This document shows positions 6,818 through 7,942 of a stretch of 7,942 bases of DNA, in pieces. Position numbers and translations under genes: made by a program. This stretch comes from Thermoplasmata archaeon (lineage in GTDB: Archaea; Thermoplasmatota; DTKX01; GCA-020343715), in NCBI GenBank assembly GCA_020343715.1, contig CP070808.1, positions 1,584,435 through 1,592,376 of the forward strand, read 5' to 3'. The notes below the pieces were generated by a model that had not been told where the DNA came from, searched no databases, and saw only the letters and a list, made by a program, of their open reading frames with translations. Each line of letters begins with the position of its first letter. Position 1 is the first letter of the stretch.

Positions 6818-6924
6818 GGTTCCGCCGTCAGTTCATGCATTTGATAATCGGACGAACGTCCTGGCTAGGCCCACGAACATCAGGATATCTCGAACTATCC
6901 CGAACGAACGCGCCTCGACGGGTC
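6818..6924. other. Spacer between the hydratase and surface-protein genes
   Basis: No reading frame of interest is seen in these 107 bases. They hold five CGAAC words (6853, 6874, 6891, 6901, 6905), an interrupted palindrome GGACGAACGTCC at 6850-6861, and a weak inverted repeat GGATA/TATCC at 6883-6900. There is no U-rich terminator for the hydratase transcript. The region may hold operator sites for the surface-protein promoter, but nothing shows that directly. Confidence 0.4.
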
Positions 6925-7707
6925 TCACTTGCCCTTGAAGTCTGGCTTGCGCTTCTCCACGAATGCGCCCATGCCCTCGTGCCGGTCCTCGGTGGAAAAG
7001 GCGGTGGACTCCAGCTCCGCCTCGAAGTACAGGGCCCGCTTGAGGTCCATGCCCATGCCGTTGTTGACAGCGGCCTTGCCTAGGGCGACCGCCAGGGGAC
7101 CGTTGCGCATGAAGGACTTGGCCATCTTCTTGGCAGCGTCCATCAGCTCCTCGGGGGGATGTACCGAGTTGACCAGGCCCCACGCCTCGGCCTTGGAGGC
7201 GCCGTACATGCCACCGGACATCACCATCTCCTTGGCACGACCGGGGCCTATGAGGCGGGGGAGTCGCTGGGTCCCACCGAAGCCGGGGATGATGCCCAGG
7301 CTGACCTCGGGGAGGCCCATCTTGGCGTTCTCCGAGGCGATGCGCACGTCGCACGCCAGGGCGAGCTCGAGCCCCCCGCCGAGGGCGAACCCGTTGATGG
7401 CGCAGATGACGGGCTTGCCCAGCTCCTCCAGGGTGGCCAGGGAGGCCTGGCCTCGCAGGCAGAACTCCTTCATGTCCATGGGGGTGAACTCGATCATCTC
7501 CTTGATGTCGGCTCCCGCCACGAAGGCCTTCTCGCCGGAGCCGGTGAGGATGACGGCGCCGACCTCGGGGTCCTCGCCCGCCTGCCATCCGGCGGAGCAC
7601 AGCTCGTCCAGCGTCTTGCTGTTGAGGGCGTTGAGGGCCTCGGGCCTGTTAACGGTTATGATCGCGATGCCGTCCTCGACCTGGTAGGTGATGTTCTCGA
7701 AGTCCAT
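6925..7707 (-). CDS. Enoyl-CoA hydratase (crotonase family)
   Basis: The 260-residue length is typical of monofunctional crotonases, which add water across the double bond of trans-2-enoyl-CoA in fatty-acid and other acyl-CoA pathways in the cytosol. Family landmarks in order: ITVNRPEALNALNS (residues 17-30), the first oxyanion-hole region KAFVAGADIKEM (60-71), CAINGFALGGGLELALACD (102-120) with the second oxyanion-hole glycine and catalytic-type Glu114, and GLPEVSLGIIPGFGGTQRLP (131-150) with Glu134. These correspond to rat hydratase Glu144 and Glu164, so hydratase chemistry is likely rather than isomerase only. The C-terminal HEGMGAFVEKRKPDFKGK is the usual ending. Chain-length preference cannot be read from the sequence; a 3-hydroxybutyryl- or 3-hydroxypropionyl-CoA dehydratase role is possible. 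ATG 7707 is preceded by a weak GGTGAG. The gene lies 53 bases after the upstream partial gene on the same strand with no obvious promoter between, suggesting co-transcription. Confidence 0.96.
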   Translation of the reverse strand: MDFENITYQVEDGIAIITVNRPEALNALNSKTLDELCSAGWQAGEDPEVGAVILTGSGEKAFVAGADIKEMIEFTPMDMKEFCLRGQASLATLEELGKPVICAINGFALGGGLELALACDVRIASENAKMGLPEVSLGIIPGFGGTQRLPRLIGPGRAKEMVMSGGMYGASKAEAWGLVNSVHPPEELMDAAKKMAKSFMRNGPLAVALGKAAVNNGMGMDLKRALYFEAELESTAFSTEDRHEGMGAFVEKRKPDFKGK

Positions 7708-7760
7708 GGTCTCACCCGCGAGGCGGGGAACGTCGAAGTGGCATTAGAAGCTTGCGACGC
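7708..7760 (-). promoter_or_regulatory. Leader of the hydratase gene with a small GC hairpin over the ribosome site
   Basis: No TATA-like box is visible here. On the minus strand CCCGC-CTC-GCGGG (7727-7715) can form a 5-bp stem with a 3-base loop, and its 3' arm overlaps the first two bases of GGTGAG (7716-7711), the only Shine-Dalgarno candidate before ATG 7707. The hairpin could lower translation of the hydratase when read from an operon transcript. It could also be chance in GC-rich DNA. Confidence 0.35.
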
Positions 7761-7942
7761 TCACCATCCCCTACGCATGCCCTCCAGGTGCTCCCTCATC
7801 TGCTCGACAATCCAGTCGTTGAGGGAAGCGCCCTTCTCCGGGGTCGCCTGGTCGGGGTAGCCCCAGTAGCCCTTCGTCCAGACCTCCTCGGGGTTGGGAA
7901 GGTGCGCGAACCGGGGCATCTTGGGGGTGTGTGGCTCGCCCG
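7761..7942 (-). CDS. Unrecognised protein, C-terminal 59 residues (5' end beyond the window)
   Basis: An open frame enters from the right edge and ends with TGA at 7763-7761. The visible tail reads MPRFAHLPNPEEVWTKGYWG, then YPDQATPEKGASLNDWIVEQ, then MREHLEGMRRGW, after seven more residues at the edge. It contains four tryptophans, one of them the last residue, and a proline-rich part followed by an amphipathic helix (SLNDWIVEQMREHLEGM). I do not recognise the family. Codon use (GAG, CTC, AGG, GGC) matches its neighbours. An internal ATG (Met8) has no ribosome site, so this is more likely the end of a longer protein than a small complete gene. Its position 53 bases before the enoyl-CoA hydratase on the same strand suggests a shared operon and hence a possible link to acyl-CoA metabolism, which is inference only. 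Confidence 0.72.
   Translation of the reverse strand, partial: GEPHTPKMPRFAHLPNPEEVWTKGYWGYPDQATPEKGASLNDWIVEQMREHLEGMRRGW

Noticed and set aside
6883..6900. Inverted repeat GGATA/TATCC as a terminator for the hydratase transcript
   Set aside because: The stem is only 5 bp, A/T-containing, with an 8-base loop and no U-run after it; archaeal terminators usually depend on U-rich tracts, which are missing here.
6833..7600. A 255-codon minus-strand frame overlapping the enoyl-CoA hydratase in another phase
   Set aside because: It is rich in R, G, H and P, typical of an out-of-frame reading of GC-rich DNA, while the alternative frame is an intact crotonase with both catalytic glutamates.
7159..7860. 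Plus-strand open frame of 233 codons across the hydratase and the gene upstream
   Set aside because: It is codon-aligned with the hydratase on the other strand and crosses the intergenic region; no domain or ribosome site supports it.

Overview
The window looks archaeal, probably a high-GC member of the Thermoplasmatota or a related euryarchaeal lineage. The support is A/T-rich TATA-like boxes 20-30 bases upstream of starts, one gene that looks leaderless, heavy use of AGG for arginine, and very large secreted proteins built from repeated beta-sandwich domains with a C-terminal membrane anchor. The lineage is an inference; no rRNA or other marker gene is present.

Layout, left to right. From 1 to 2447 on the minus strand is a secreted protein (815 residues visible, C-terminus beyond the left edge) with a signal peptide, a PA14 domain and an FG-GAP/VCBS beta-propeller. 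A 96-base divergent promoter region (2448-2543) separates it from a plus-strand gene (2544-3266) for a small membrane-anchored protein with one or two OB-fold-like domains. That gene converges on a minus-strand gene (3263-6781) for a 1172-residue surface protein, and the two share one CTAG tetranucleotide as both stop codons. The surface protein has a signal peptide, several Ig/macroglobulin-like beta-sandwiches, a methionine-rich segment, five tandem domains of about 105 residues, and a C-terminal transmembrane anchor. A 107-base spacer (6818-6924) with a cluster of CGAAC motifs follows. Next is a minus-strand enoyl-CoA hydratase with both catalytic glutamates (6925-7707), and at the right edge the last 59 residues of an unrecognised minus-strand protein (7761-7942).

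Two functional themes sit side by side. The left and middle parts encode a cell-envelope or extracellular group of three proteins carrying adhesion- or carbohydrate-binding-type modules. The right part is acyl-CoA metabolism, where the hydratase is probably co-transcribed with the partial gene upstream of it. No mobile element, CRISPR array, tRNA or rRNA was seen. The long plus-strand open frames inside the minus-strand genes (notably 1467-2543 and 4013-6280) are codon-aligned antisense shadows of GC-rich genes.
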